A stretch of DNA of 64,000 nt from Caviibacter sp963550915 (lineage in GTDB: Bacteria > Fusobacteriota > Fusobacteriia > Fusobacteriales > Leptotrichiaceae). The stretch lies in contig CAUVEB010000005.1 of NCBI GenBank assembly GCA_963550915.1, positions 54,043-118,042 on the forward strand. The letters are read 5' to 3'. The notes beneath the pieces are model-generated. The model saw only the letters and a program-made list of their open reading frames with translations. It had not been told where the DNA came from and ran no database searches. A program made the position numbers and the translations under genes. Each line of letters opens with the position of its first letter. Position 1 is the first letter of the stretch. Shown in pieces: positions 51,207 through 60,948 of the stretch.

Positions 51207-52838
51207 TTACCAGCTATTTCCTCCACCACCAGAAAAGCCTCCACCTGAATAACCACCGCTATTTGAAAAGCCTCCATCTGATGAATGATTATTTTCATAT
51301 AGTTTTTGTTTATATTTACTTATGTTACGACTTATTTCTTTTCTTATAATATTACTGTTTATATATTGATCATAATATATATATTCATATGCTTCTTGTA
51401 TATCATAATTTCTAACTGTAAGTTCTGTATTAAGTTTATCTATAAATTGTTTTTGTATTCCTAAAGCAACTGCATATGGAAACATTTTCTTAGAATAATC
51501 AAGCATGTCTTTTTCTGTTAAAAATGATCTAAATATATTTTGTTCCGCTGTGTTGAAATATAGCATAAACCCTTTTATATTTCTTATTATTTCTTTACCA
51601 TTTTCTTTGTATTTTTTTATTACTATAAATTGTGAAAGTATAAATATAGCTACAATTGGTATAAAGGTATTTATTTCAAATACAGTATAAACATTAAAAA
51701 CTAGTGTTATTACAAAGATTATAACAGAAAGTATATTAGTTATTATTACTTTACTACCAACATTATCTTTATATATTCTTGAAATATACTCGTCAACTTC
51801 TCTATGTGCTTTGTATAGCACTTCTGCATTTTTTAATAAATCTTCTTTGGCGTCTTTTAAATTGTCATACGCTTTCTTTTCTTCCGGAGATAAGATATTA
51901 ATATCTATGTCTTCTTGTAATATATATTTTTTATCCTTTTTGATTATTGCACCCTTTGTTATTAAGCTTAGGAATATTAGAGTTAGGGCTTCATATGATG
52001 ATTTAAAATAGCTTATATCATTTATATAAACACGTTGACATAATGAAGGGCTAATTTTACTATCAATGCTAAATTCAGGAATTACTACATTATCATCTCT
52101 TAAAGATTGTTTTATAGCGTATGAAATAATTAATAAGATTAAAATCAAGCTAAATGCCACTAAATTTACTACAACACTTGGATATGTATTAACTATATTA
52201 TACATCTTATCATAATTTGTATAATCATATATTTTTCTATCTAAATTTAATTTAAATGTTAAACCTTCATATGAATTAAACGGCACTTTATTGGTTATAA
52301 CATTAGAGTTTATTTCATAATTATCACTATTCTTACCATATGAACCTGTAAATACTTCAAGCTTTTTAAAGGCTTTTTCATCAAAATTTAGAACTACTCT
52401 AATTTTTTCAATTGGCATATTCCAATATTGACCTATAGCATTTAGATATATTTGTGTATAATGTTCATTTGTTCTTATAACATTATATAAGTCATATTCA
52501 ATATAAAATTCTGTAGTACCATTTAAATATTCATCTTCATATCCTAATTTAAAACTATCATAATTACTATATGAATCTATTTCAAAAGGAAAATTACTTC
52601 TAATGTTTTTAATAGCAGTTCTATCCTCAAATTTAAAAAATTTAAACTTAGCTGACTTAGTAATAATGTCTCGTATTATACCGTGTTTTAAATCTAATTC
52701 TGGATTAAATACAATTTTTTCTACAATATGTAGGCTTTTATCCGAATTAAAACTCACGTTATATTCAAAAAGTTCTATTTTTTCTGTGTAAGTAAATATT
52801 GAACAAAATAATAAAATAATAAAAATTGTCTTTCTCAT
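51207..52838 (-). CDS. DUF2207 domain membrane protein
   Basis: A 543-residue protein with a signal peptide (TIFIILLFCSIFTYTEK), an extracytoplasmic beta-rich DUF2207 domain (20-225; LKHGIIRDIITKSAKF, TTEFYIEYDLYNVI), a membrane segment near 228-248, a cytoplasmic part, two further segments near 370-410, and a C-terminal Gly/Ser-rich tail (GGYSGGGFSGGGGNSW). This layout is characteristic of DUF2207 proteins such as YciQ-like ones, whose function is unknown. It follows engB after two bases. Confidence 0.85.
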   Translation of the reverse strand: MRKTIFIILLFCSIFTYTEKIELFEYNVSFNSDKSLHIVEKIVFNPELDLKHGIIRDIITKSAKFKFFKFEDRTAIKNIRSNFPFEIDSYSNYDSFKLGYEDEYLNGTTEFYIEYDLYNVIRTNEHYTQIYLNAIGQYWNMPIEKIRVVLNFDEKAFKKLEVFTGSYGKNSDNYEINSNVITNKVPFNSYEGLTFKLNLDRKIYDYTNYDKMYNIVNTYPSVVVNLVAFSLILILLIISYAIKQSLRDDNVVIPEFSIDSKISPSLCQRVYINDISYFKSSYEALTLIFLSLITKGAIIKKDKKYILQEDIDINILSPEEKKAYDNLKDAKEDLLKNAEVLYKAHREVDEYISRIYKDNVGSKVIITNILSVIIFVITLVFNVYTVFEINTFIPIVAIFILSQFIVIKKYKENGKEIIRNIKGFMLYFNTAEQNIFRSFLTEKDMLDYSKKMFPYAVALGIQKQFIDKLNTELTVRNYDIQEAYEYIYYDQYINSNIIRKEISRNISKYKQKLYENNHSSDGGFSNSGGYSGGGFSGGGGNSW

Positions 52839-52840
52839 TT

Positions 52841-53419
52841 TTACCCTCTTTTACCAATAAAATCTAATATTTCTTCCTTACCATTATTATTTAGTGAAGA
52901 ATGAAAAAATACATCACTATTTTCAAATTCTAATTTACTTCTAATGTCTTTTAAGCACTTAAATCTTTCGTTATTTGATACCTTATCATTTTTAGTAAAT
53001 ATTATATAATATTCAATATCAAAGTGTTCTAACCACTCTAACATTTCTATATCTTCATTACTTGGTATTCTTCTAATATCAAGAAGTAAAAAAACTATTT
53101 TTTCTCTTTCGCTTGATAAATATGTTTCTATAATATTACCCCAATTTTTTTTAACATTTGAAGGAACTTTTGCAAAACCATAACCTGGTAAATCAACAAA
53201 ATATATATTATCGTTTATAAGGAAAAAGTTAATTAGTTGTGTTCTACCTGGTGTTTTACTTGTTCTAGCTAAGTTTTTTCTCCCTGTAAGTGAGTTTATA
53301 AGAGAAGATTTACCAACATTTGATCTTCCAATAAATGCAAACTCTTTTTTAGATAATGCATCCGGATACATCTTTTTTTGTACTGCTGACTTAACAAACT
53401 CTGCCTTATTAATTTTCAT
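52841..53419 (-). CDS. engB: Ribosome biogenesis GTPase EngB (YsxC/YihA)
   Basis: Essential GTPase in 50S assembly, 192 residues. It has P-loop AFIGRSNVGKSSLINSLTGR near residue 30, switch region LARTSKTPGRTQLINFF, DLPGYGFAKV near 75 and FTKNDK near 140. An extended -10 promoter and AGGAGA precede the ATG. DUF2207 follows two bases after the stop, so they are co-transcribed. Confidence 0.96.
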   Translation of the reverse strand: MKINKAEFVKSAVQKKMYPDALSKKEFAFIGRSNVGKSSLINSLTGRKNLARTSKTPGRTQLINFFLINDNIYFVDLPGYGFAKVPSNVKKNWGNIIETYLSSEREKIVFLLLDIRRIPSNEDIEMLEWLEHFDIEYYIIFTKNDKVSNNERFKCLKDIRSKLEFENSDVFFHSSLNNNGKEEILDFIGKRG

Positions 53420-53437
53420 ATATTCTCCTATCTTAAC

Positions 53438-53446
53438 ATTATATCA
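53438..53446 (-). promoter_or_regulatory. Extended -10 promoter for engB
   Basis: Minus-strand TGATATAAT (TATAAT at 53438-53443), a perfect extended -10, about 20 bases upstream of the engB ATG and after the murA terminator. Confidence 0.55.
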
Positions 53447-53485
53447 TCTTTACTTAATGATACTATAATTCCTTTATTAATTCAA

Positions 53486-53514
53486 ATAAAAAACGCAGTA
53501 TAAAACTACGTTTT
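53486..53514 (-). terminator. Intrinsic terminator after murA
   Basis: Minus-strand stem AAACGTAGT with ACTGCGTTT (one G-T pair; 53491-53513), five-base loop and a T-run tail. It lies directly after the murA stop. Confidence 0.88.
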
Positions 53515-53522
53515 CATTTTAC

Positions 53523-54791
53523 TTATACATCAAATTTTTCTCTTTCAATTTTTGCACCTAATTTTGTAAGCTTATCCTCTAGTTTTTCATATCCTCTATC
53601 TATATGATAAATTCTATTAAGCCTAGTTTTACCACTAGCTATAAGTCCTGCAAGTACAAGGGCAGCTCCGGCTCTTAAATCTGATGTCATAACACTAGTT
53701 CCTTGTAATTCTTGACCACCTTCAATTACTGCAACAGAATGATGTGCTTTTATCTTAGTACCCATTCTATTAAATTCAGCTATATGCATAAATCTATTTT
53801 CAAATACTGTTTCTTCAATTTCACTAGTACCGTTTACTTGTGATAATAAAAGCATCATTTGTGCTTGCATATCTGTAGGAAATCCTGGATGTGGTTGTGT
53901 TGATATTTTTATAGGTTTTAAATCAGACGCTTTACCTATAACTTTTAAGTATTCACCCTGTTTTTCAAACTTAACTCCCATATTTTCAAGATAAGCCTTA
54001 AATACTCCAAGTTCTTCTATATTTGCATTTTTAATTTTAAAATCTCCCTTTGTTACAAGTGAAGCTATAACATAAGTACCGGCTTCTATTCTATCAGGCA
54101 TTATACTATAGTTTGTTGCTTTTAATTTTTCTACACCTTCTATTACTATAGTATTTGTTCCAAGACCTGAGATTTTAGCACCCATTTTATTTAAAAAGTT
54201 CCCTAAATCTACAACTTCAGGTTCTTTTGCAGCATTTATTATTCTTGTAGTCCCTTTTATTTTTGTTGCAGCTATCATTATATTTTGTGTAGCTCCAACT
54301 GAAGGAAAATTAAATGCTATATCTTGACCATGTAAATTTTCTCCATTTGCATAAACATACCCATGTTCTTGTTTAATTTTAACACCTAAAGCTTCAAATC
54401 CTTTTAAATGTATATCAACCGGTCTTGAACCTATAAGGCAGCCACCTGGAAGAGAAACTTCAACTTGAGCAAGATTTGCTATCATTGGTCCCATAACCAA
54501 AAATGATGCTCTCATTTGTTTTACTATTTCATATTCTGCTCTATTTTTTGTTATACCGTTATTTATTATTTTATAACAATTATTATCTAGTTTTTCTACT
54601 TTTAATCCTAAATCTTCAAGTAATTTAAATAAAACTCTAATGTCTAAAAGATTAGGTATATTATCTATAATATATTCTCCTTTTTCAACAAGAGTTGCTA
54701 TAATTATTGGTAGTGCTGCATTTTTAGAACCACTTACAGTTATTTCACCATTTAATGGTTCTCCCCCTGTTATTACAAAACCATCAACCAT
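53523..54791 (-). CDS. murA: UDP-N-acetylglucosamine 1-carboxyvinyltransferase MurA
   Basis: First committed step of peptidoglycan synthesis, adding enolpyruvate to UDP-GlcNAc; fosfomycin target, 422 residues. It has GGEPLNGEITVSGSKNAALP at the N-terminus, RASFLVMGPMIA near 90, and the active-site Cys in LPGGCLIGSRPVDIHLKGFE near residue 117, so it keeps the fosfomycin-sensitive Cys. The C-terminal part includes FPTDMQAQ and DLRAGAALVLAGL. AGGAGGAAAA precedes the ATG, overlapping the yueI-like stop. Confidence 0.97.
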   Translation of the reverse strand: MVDGFVITGGEPLNGEITVSGSKNAALPIIIATLVEKGEYIIDNIPNLLDIRVLFKLLEDLGLKVEKLDNNCYKIINNGITKNRAEYEIVKQMRASFLVMGPMIANLAQVEVSLPGGCLIGSRPVDIHLKGFEALGVKIKQEHGYVYANGENLHGQDIAFNFPSVGATQNIMIAATKIKGTTRIINAAKEPEVVDLGNFLNKMGAKISGLGTNTIVIEGVEKLKATNYSIMPDRIEAGTYVIASLVTKGDFKIKNANIEELGVFKAYLENMGVKFEKQGEYLKVIGKASDLKPIKISTQPHPGFPTDMQAQMMLLLSQVNGTSEIEETVFENRFMHIAEFNRMGTKIKAHHSVAVIEGGQELQGTSVMTSDLRAGAALVLAGLIASGKTRLNRIYHIDRGYEKLEDKLTKLGAKIEREKFDV

Positions 54792-55359
54792 AAATTTTTC
54801 CTCCTAATTTTTCTTCAAGTGGACATCTTATACCACAAAGTGTATCAAAAAAAGTAAGTTCTTCATATTCTCCTGCTAATTCAGGAACTTTTTCTTTTAT
54901 GACTTTCATATATTTTTTACTTATTTTCTTGCCAAGACTTTGATAATATATTAGCGGTAATCCCTTGCTTGTAATTATATCCATATATGACGTTACAAAA
55001 GGATTAATATCATCTTTTAATGCCGTATCACTTGCTATAACAAGTGCAATATCTCCAACATATGAAATACCATCAACTAATTTAGTGTTAAGACTGTATT
55101 CATCTGCTATTTTCATATATTTTTTTAAAAATTTAAGTTCTACTGCTCTTGATAAAACCATTCTTGTTGCTACTTTTTTTTGACAGGCTTCCTCTACCTG
55201 TTTATATATTAATTTTTCTTCAACTTGATTTTTAGTAAGTGCTAATAAAACTCTTTCTTTATATATTCCAAGATATCTATTTTTTTCAATTTGCACTGTT
55301 AATGCTCTATCTTTTTCTTTTTCAACTTGTCTTAAAATTTCATTACTCATTATATCCAT
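54784..55359 (-). CDS. YueI/DUF1694 family protein
   Basis: A 191-residue protein of the DUF1694 (YueI) family, of unknown function. The N-terminal RYLGIYKERVLLALTKNQV is the family mark; the middle (ISYVGDIALVIASDTALKDD) resembles the family's alpha/beta domain. Two starts are possible, ATG at 55359 or 55350. The C-terminus has two Cys in FFDTLCGIRCPLEEKL. It overlaps murA by eight bases and lies about 45 bases after a membrane-protein gene. Confidence 0.8.
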   Translation of the reverse strand: MDIMSNEILRQVEKEKDRALTVQIEKNRYLGIYKERVLLALTKNQVEEKLIYKQVEEACQKKVATRMVLSRAVELKFLKKYMKIADEYSLNTKLVDGISYVGDIALVIASDTALKDDINPFVTSYMDIITSKGLPLIYYQSLGKKISKKYMKVIKEKVPELAGEYEELTFFDTLCGIRCPLEEKLGGKIYG

Positions 55360-55403
55360 AAGCTAATAGTACCATAAAAAATATTAAATTCAAAGATTAA
55401 TTT

Positions 55404-55793
55404 TTAAGCGAATATAAAAAGGAATATTGTTATTATTTTTAAAATTGTATATATAATCATTAATTCCAGTTTCTTATAAAAACTAACTTTGTTATTTTCA
55501 TATTCTAAATATATTGCAAAAGCTACAGTTAAAAAATAAATTACAAAATAAAAAAGTGTAAATCTACCAACAAACATATACATTGTATCAATTGTAAAAA
55601 AAGTAGAATATATAAGTATGTCTGATGTATTATTACAATATATCTTTACAAGTAATATCTGTAAACTTAATAACGACAATACGAAAAAAAATATTAAACT
55701 TGGAAAAAAGGCTAATATTATAGTTAAAACAAATGCAGATAGTAATTCTTTATTTGTTTTTATATAGTCTATTATTTGCATATTAATTGTCAT
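55404..55793 (-). CDS. Hypothetical small membrane protein, 129 residues
   Basis: Four hydrophobic segments: about residues 19-36, 38-52, 75-95 and 108-128. There is no recognisable family and no catalytic motif. It overlaps the xerD-like stop by 11 bases, which supports translation within the recN-xerD unit. It may be a clade-specific accessory protein; the call rests on coding density and packing. Confidence 0.6.
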   Translation of the reverse strand: MTINMQIIDYIKTNKELLSAFVLTIILAFFPSLIFFFVLSLLSLQILLVKIYCNNTSDILIYSTFFTIDTMYMFVGRFTLFYFVIYFLTVAFAIYLEYENNKVSFYKKLELMIIYTILKIITIFLFIFA

Positions 55794-56658
55794 CTCCTAA
55801 TGATATATTGTCATAAACTGACTTTAATTTTGATTTTTCAACATGTGTATATATTTGAGTTGTTGATATACTTGCATGGCCAAGTAATTCTTGAACCATT
55901 CTAATGTCTGCACCATTTTTCAAAAGTATAGTAGCAATAGAATGTCTTATTATGTGAGGATACACTCTTTTTTCAATACCACACATTTTTGCATGTTCTC
56001 TTAAAGTCGTATAAAATTGTTCTCTTCTTAACTTCGGAAACAATTTATAATCTTTTTCTGATTTTTTTAAAAAATCTCTATTATTTTGAACATATTCTTT
56101 TATTTCATTAGCAAGCGAGTTATATATTGGTATATATCTATATTTTGAACCTTTTCCAAATACTCTTATATACTCATAATTATTATCTGAAATATCTCCA
56201 ACCTTAAGGTTTATAATCTCAGATATTCTAGCTCCACTTGCTATAAGTAACTTTAATATTAGCTTATTTCTTATATTTTTAGGTTCATGATTAAAAGTGT
56301 CAAGTATCTTATTAAAATCATCTTCGCTTAAAACTTCAGGTAATCTTTTTTCTTTTTGAAGAGATTTTATAGTATTTGACGGATCTTTTTTAATATTTTT
56401 ATTTACGTACAAAAACTTAAAAAAACTCTTTACAGCTGATACTTTTCTTTGGACTGTGTTGTGCTTAAATTTCTTTTTAATATCTTCAATATATTTATAT
56501 ATATCTTCTTTTTTTACTTCATCATATTCTTTTTTAGTTGCATCAAAAAAATCTCTAAGGTCAACCTTATAGCTTTTAATTGTTTTTTCACTAAGACCTT
56601 TTTCAAACTGTAAGTAGTCTATAAATTCATTTATACATAAATTTGTTTCTTTATTCAT
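55783..56658 (-). CDS. Tyrosine recombinase XerD/XerC-like
   Basis: A 291-residue site-specific recombinase. The N-terminal SAM-like domain (1-100; FIDYLQFEKGLSEKTIKSY) is followed by the catalytic domain with Arg in ASGARISEIINL, Lys in VFGKGSKYRYIPIY, His-Arg in PHIIRHSIATILL, His in ELLGHASISTTQIYTHV and Tyr in the same stretch. All catalytic residues are present. It is consistent with chromosome dimer resolution; with only one such gene seen, XerC, XerD or single XerS/H type cannot be separated. It overlaps recN by eight bases; there is no sign of a mobile element around it. Confidence 0.9.
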   Translation of the reverse strand: MNKETNLCINEFIDYLQFEKGLSEKTIKSYKVDLRDFFDATKKEYDEVKKEDIYKYIEDIKKKFKHNTVQRKVSAVKSFFKFLYVNKNIKKDPSNTIKSLQKEKRLPEVLSEDDFNKILDTFNHEPKNIRNKLILKLLIASGARISEIINLKVGDISDNNYEYIRVFGKGSKYRYIPIYNSLANEIKEYVQNNRDFLKKSEKDYKLFPKLRREQFYTTLREHAKMCGIEKRVYPHIIRHSIATILLKNGADIRMVQELLGHASISTTQIYTHVEKSKLKSVYDNISLGDDN

Positions 56659-58315
56659 AACTCTCACTTATTTTACCATACATTAACATTTCTTTTACAT
56701 GCTCAAGTAAGGCATTTGTTACATTATCGCCTGATATTATTCTTGCTATTTCTTTTATTCTTTCATCAAAACTTAATTTTCTTATACTTGTACTTGTGTT
56801 ATCATTTTCAACTGTTTTATATATTAAAAATTGCTCTTTACCCATAGATGCTATACTTGGTGAATGTGTAACACATATCACTTGAACAGTATCAGATAAT
56901 TTTTTTAATTTTTGTGCTACAAGTTTTACAGTTTCTCCTGAAATACCTGTATCTATTTCATCAAAAATTAAACATTCTATATTATCTACCTTTGAAAATA
57001 CTATTTTAAGAGCTAACATTATTCTTGAAATTTCTCCACCAGAAGCACATTTACTAAGTTTTACATAATCTTGCCCTGCATTTGATTTTAATAAAAATTC
57101 AACACCGTCTATACCGTTTTCTGATATAGCTGTTTTATCTGTAAATTCTACTTTAAAACTTGCATGTTTCATATTAAGTTCAAGAAGTTCATTATCTACT
57201 TCTTTTTCTAACTCTTTTGCTACTTCTTTTCTTTTTTGACTTAGTTTTGTTGCCATTTTGTCGTATTCATGTAGAAGTTCTTCTTTTTTTTGTTTTAGTT
57301 TTTCTATTTCATCTGATGAATATTCAAGTCTATTAAGCTTATTTTCTAAATCTTCTTTATATTCTAGTATACCTGTTATACTGTTTGCATATTTACTCTT
57401 ACATTTATTTATCTTATTTAATTTATCAGATATTTCTTCTAAGCTATCCATTTCAAAGTCATCTTGATAAAGTTCATTTATTTCATTACTAAGTTCTGAT
57501 ATTCTATCAACTATTTCAACAAATTCATCTCTAATATTTTCAATATTATCAGCCAATGAACTAATATTTGAAATATGTCTAACAACTTTTTTTAGTGATG
57601 TTGAGATAACTTCATCTATTTCATAGTTTACATTATCTACAACTTCTTGTATTCTCCCTGAATTAAATATTATATTATATTTATTTTCTAGCTCTTCATC
57701 TATACCTTCATATAGATCTAAATTTTCAATTTCATTTATACTAAATTCATATAAATCTTTTTTCTCAGTAACTTTTCTTTTTTCTTCTTCTAACTGCTCA
57801 ATCTTATTATTTGTTTCTCTAATAGCTGTTACTATTTCTTTTAACTTAAATTCTTTTTTATCAATAAATCCGTCTAATAATTCTAAGTGGTAATTATGAT
57901 TTAATAGATATTGATTTTCATGTTGCCCTACTATATCAACAACATTTGACATTATAGACATAAGCATGGTACTTGTTGCTCTTTTACCATTTATACTTAT
58001 TTTAGATTTACCATCTTTTTGTAATTCACGGTATATTATTAATTCATTGTCATCATAATCAATATCAAAATCTAATAATTTTAATTTTTCAACTAATTTT
58101 GAACTAAGAGAAATAACGGCTTCAACGATAAGTTTATTCTCATTATGTCTTATAACAGAAGTGTTTGCACGTGCTCCAAGTATAAAAGCAATTCCGTCTA
58201 ATATTATTGACTTCCCTGCCCCTGTTTCTCCGGTTAAAACACTAAAATTTTCTTCAAGTTCTATTTGCATATCTTTTATTATAGCGAGATTATTAACCCT
58301 TAATTCTCTTATCAT
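56651..58315 (-). CDS. recN: DNA repair protein RecN
   Basis: SMC-like ATPase in double-strand-break repair, 554 residues. It has Walker A LTGETGAGKSIILDGIAFIL near residue 29, then two coiled-coil arms (about 150-380, Lys/Glu-rich), then the ABC signature KCASGGEISRIMLALKI near 428 and Walker B CLIFDEIDTGISGETV near 455. AAGGGG lies five bases before the ATG. It lies after the hydrolase genes and before xerD. An SOS-like operator is not evident. Confidence 0.95.
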   Translation of the reverse strand: MIRELRVNNLAIIKDMQIELEENFSVLTGETGAGKSIILDGIAFILGARANTSVIRHNENKLIVEAVISLSSKLVEKLKLLDFDIDYDDNELIIYRELQKDGKSKISINGKRATSTMLMSIMSNVVDIVGQHENQYLLNHNYHLELLDGFIDKKEFKLKEIVTAIRETNNKIEQLEEEKRKVTEKKDLYEFSINEIENLDLYEGIDEELENKYNIIFNSGRIQEVVDNVNYEIDEVISTSLKKVVRHISNISSLADNIENIRDEFVEIVDRISELSNEINELYQDDFEMDSLEEISDKLNKINKCKSKYANSITGILEYKEDLENKLNRLEYSSDEIEKLKQKKEELLHEYDKMATKLSQKRKEVAKELEKEVDNELLELNMKHASFKVEFTDKTAISENGIDGVEFLLKSNAGQDYVKLSKCASGGEISRIMLALKIVFSKVDNIECLIFDEIDTGISGETVKLVAQKLKKLSDTVQVICVTHSPSIASMGKEQFLIYKTVENDNTSTSIRKLSFDERIKEIARIISGDNVTNALLEHVKEMLMYGKISESYE

Positions 58316-58332
58316 AAAAACCCCTTATTGCT

Positions 58333-59265
58333 CTAAAAAACGCTTTCTATAAATTCTCCCACTTGACTATATGCTAATTTTGTTTCAGGAAGTACAGGTA
58401 ATAAATGGAATACATGGAACATATTTTCAAATATTACTAGTTTTACATTTACATTTGCCTTTTTCATTTTTTCATATATTATATTTGAATCATCAAGTAA
58501 TAGTTCATCTCTTCCTACTTGTATTAAAGTTTTAGGAAAATTATGATATACACCAAATACAGGTGATACATACGGATTTTTTAAGTCTTTTACTTCTGAT
58601 ATGTAGTCATTATCTATCATAGCTTTTGGATACATTTCATTCCCAAATAATATATCCTTGTAATAGTTTCTTTTTCTACTTTCAACGGTATTTGTTAAAT
58701 CTCCCCAAGGTGACATAAGCACAAGTCCGTCTACAAGTTCTTTATTTTCATCTCTTAATTTTTGCATTACAGATAGTATTACATTCCCACCTGAACTATC
58801 TCCAACAAGTATTATCTTTTTGTATTTTGTCTTTGCATACTCAAGTAAAGTTTCAAGCTCTTTACTTTGTGTTGGATATTTTTTACCTGTTGTATAGTCA
58901 AGCATAATTGATTCAAATGTTTTATCTGTACTTTCTATTATATGTTCCATAACAGTCACATATATTTGGTTAAATGGTAATTTAAATGCACCACCATGTA
59001 CAAGCAATACTAAATTTTCAGATTTAGTATCCTTTTTATTATATTCTATATACTTAACATCTTTGTATTCTTTTCTCTCGAATACATATCCTTCTTTTAT
59101 TATATATTTTTTTTGTATTTTACTAATACCTATTGCAAAATCTAAAATACTATCTTTACTTAAAACACCATTATTTGAGACTACATAAAGACTATTAATG
59201 GTTGTATCTGTTAAACTACAAGATACAAGAAAAGTAAAAATTAGCATTAATATATATTTTTTCAA
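58333..59265 (-). CDS. Alpha/beta hydrolase lipoprotein (HSL/esterase type), copy 1
   Basis: A 310-residue lipoprotein esterase-like enzyme. The lipobox FLVSC sits in the signal peptide. The fold shows LVHGGAF (oxyanion), VGDSSGGNV with the nucleophile Ser, RDELLLDDS with the Asp and FHVFHLLP with the His, a complete triad. Start choice: TTG at 59265, eight bases after GGAGG, gives a proper lipoprotein signal; the ORF is open back to 59292 (ATG), which overlaps the upstream gene. It is a paralogue of the next gene. Its substrate is unknown. Confidence 0.87.
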   Translation of the reverse strand: MKKYILMLIFTFLVSCSLTDTTINSLYVVSNNGVLSKDSILDFAIGISKIQKKYIIKEGYVFERKEYKDVKYIEYNKKDTKSENLVLLVHGGAFKLPFNQIYVTVMEHIIESTDKTFESIMLDYTTGKKYPTQSKELETLLEYAKTKYKKIILVGDSSGGNVILSVMQKLRDENKELVDGLVLMSPWGDLTNTVESRKRNYYKDILFGNEMYPKAMIDNDYISEVKDLKNPYVSPVFGVYHNFPKTLIQVGRDELLLDDSNIIYEKMKKANVNVKLVIFENMFHVFHLLPVLPETKLAYSQVGEFIESVF

Positions 59266-59284
59266 GATTATTCCTCCATTAAAT

Positions 59285-60217
59285 CTAATCACTAATAAAT
59301 GTTTCGTCTAAAAATTCCCCTATAATCTTATATGACTGTTTAGATTCTTCTAAAAATGGTAATATTTGGAAAACATGGAACATTCTATCGTAAACATCTA
59401 TTCTTACATCAACGCCTGCTTTTTTCATTTTTTCATAAATTATCTTAGAGTCATCAAGTAATACTTCATGATCTCCAACTTGTATTAATGTTCTTGGAAA
59501 ATCATTATACACACCATAAACAGGTGATATATATGGTTTTGTTATATCTTTTTCATTTTTAATATAGTAATTATGTAAAAGTGCATCCGGATAATCATTT
59601 TGACCTATTACTATGTCATCATAATATCTTGTTATTCTACTTTCAACTCTATTTGTAAGATCTGTCCAAGGAGATAAAAGTATTAATCCATCTGGCATTT
59701 TCTTTTTCTCATCTCTTCTTTTTAACATAGTAGTTAAAACTAGATTACCACCTGAACTATCCCCTATTATTACTACTCTATCATATTTTTCCATGATATC
59801 ATCAACTAATTTTTCAACTTCAATATTTTGTTCCGGATACTTATTATCAACTGTATAGTCCATAATGTATGAAACAAAATTACCTTTTGAATTTGCAAAG
59901 ATATTATCCATCATTGTTATATATGACTGTGATAATGGGCTTTCAAAAGCTCCTCCATGAACCATTAATAGTATATTATTTGTCTTTCTATTATAGTATT
60001 CATAATATGTTACACCATCTAATTTTCTTTTATTAAAGATATAGTTTTCTTTACCTACAAACTTAGTATCAAAATATTTTTGATAATATTTATTAATTAC
60101 ACGCATCTTATTTTTAGTAAAAACTCCGTTGTTTGAAACTGTACCTAAGCCTGCCAGTGTTAAATCTGTAGTGCTACACGAAACTAAAAAAATTAACATT
60201 ATTAGTATTTTTTTCAT
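59285..60217 (-). CDS. Alpha/beta hydrolase lipoprotein (HSL/esterase type), copy 2
   Basis: A 310-residue paralogue of the downstream lipoprotein; they share the TD(T/L)T...VSNNGV N-terminal segment after the lipobox FLVSCS and the motifs LMVHGGAFESP, IGDSSGGNLVLTTML, SPWTDLTNRVESR and GDHEVLLDDSKIIYEKMKKA. The active triad is complete. It is tethered to the membrane through the N-terminal Cys. The ATG overlaps the nadK stop as ATGA. A recent tandem duplication is the simplest explanation for the pair. Confidence 0.9.
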   Translation of the reverse strand: MKKILIMLIFLVSCSTTDLTLAGLGTVSNNGVFTKNKMRVINKYYQKYFDTKFVGKENYIFNKRKLDGVTYYEYYNRKTNNILLMVHGGAFESPLSQSYITMMDNIFANSKGNFVSYIMDYTVDNKYPEQNIEVEKLVDDIMEKYDRVVIIGDSSGGNLVLTTMLKRRDEKKKMPDGLILLSPWTDLTNRVESRITRYYDDIVIGQNDYPDALLHNYYIKNEKDITKPYISPVYGVYNDFPRTLIQVGDHEVLLDDSKIIYEKMKKAGVDVRIDVYDRMFHVFQILPFLEESKQSYKIIGEFLDETFISD

Positions 60218-60948
60218 TTATATCCCAACCATTCTAATTTTGTTTTAAGTATATCATAATATGTTTTTGTTTTTGAATTAATTAATTTTATTCTTTTATC
60301 ACTAAAGCTTACATTAATTAAGCTAGTATTATCACCACTTACTTTTAAACCGTCTATATATATATTTGAGCTTGATTTAATATTTAAGTTAATAGGTGGT
60401 AATATTATTGGTCTTGCACTTAATGTCTGTGGTGCTATTGCAACAATGTTCATAACTTTTAAACTTGGATGTATAAGGCTACCCCCAGCTGACATTGCAT
60501 AAGCACTAGAGCCTGTTGATGTTGATATTATTAAGCCGTCACCCCTATATCTTGTTATGTATTTATCGTTTTCATATAACTCATATTCGCTTATATGCTC
60601 GCTTTTAAATACCACATCATTTAATGCATAGTATTTTTTATCATCTATAATACATTTTAGTAAATCTCTAACACTTAGTGTATAATCACCTTTTTTTATA
60701 TCTACTAAAACTTCTTCAAGCTCTTCTTTTTCAATATCTGCCATATATCCTATTTTACCAAAATTTACCGGTATAATAGGTATATCATATTTTATAGCTA
60801 TATCAACAGCTTTTAAAATTGTACCGTCTCCACCAAAAGTGAGTATAAAATCAGGATCTTTATCATCAATAGTAAAATCTAATTTTTTTATTATTTTCTC
60901 ATACTCCTGTATGTTGATATTATCTTTTTTTAATATGCATAATTTCAT
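60214..60948 (-). CDS. nadK: NAD kinase
   Basis: Makes NADP from NAD and ATP (or polyphosphate), 244 residues. It has LTFGGDGTILKAVDIAIKYD near residue 40, NFGKIGYMADIEKEE, and YRGDGLIISTSTGSSAYAMS near 130, the family signature, and PHPSLKVMN-like SLIHPSLKVMNIVAIAPQTL. The start overlaps the third hydrolase stop as TAATG, and the stop overlaps the lipoprotein hydrolase as ATGA, so it is wedged between hydrolases. It often neighbours recN in other bacteria; here recN follows two genes later. Confidence 0.95.
   Translation of the reverse strand: MKLCILKKDNINIQEYEKIIKKLDFTIDDKDPDFILTFGGDGTILKAVDIAIKYDIPIIPVNFGKIGYMADIEKEELEEVLVDIKKGDYTLSVRDLLKCIIDDKKYYALNDVVFKSEHISEYELYENDKYITRYRGDGLIISTSTGSSAYAMSAGGSLIHPSLKVMNIVAIAPQTLSARPIILPPINLNIKSSSNIYIDGLKVSGDNTSLINVSFSDKRIKLINSKTKTYYDILKTKLEWLGYK

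Noticed and set aside
55783..56658. XerD-like recombinase as mark of an integrated element
   Set aside because: It sits in a housekeeping unit with recN and murA, with no attachment repeats, phage or conjugation genes near; a chromosomal Xer is simpler.
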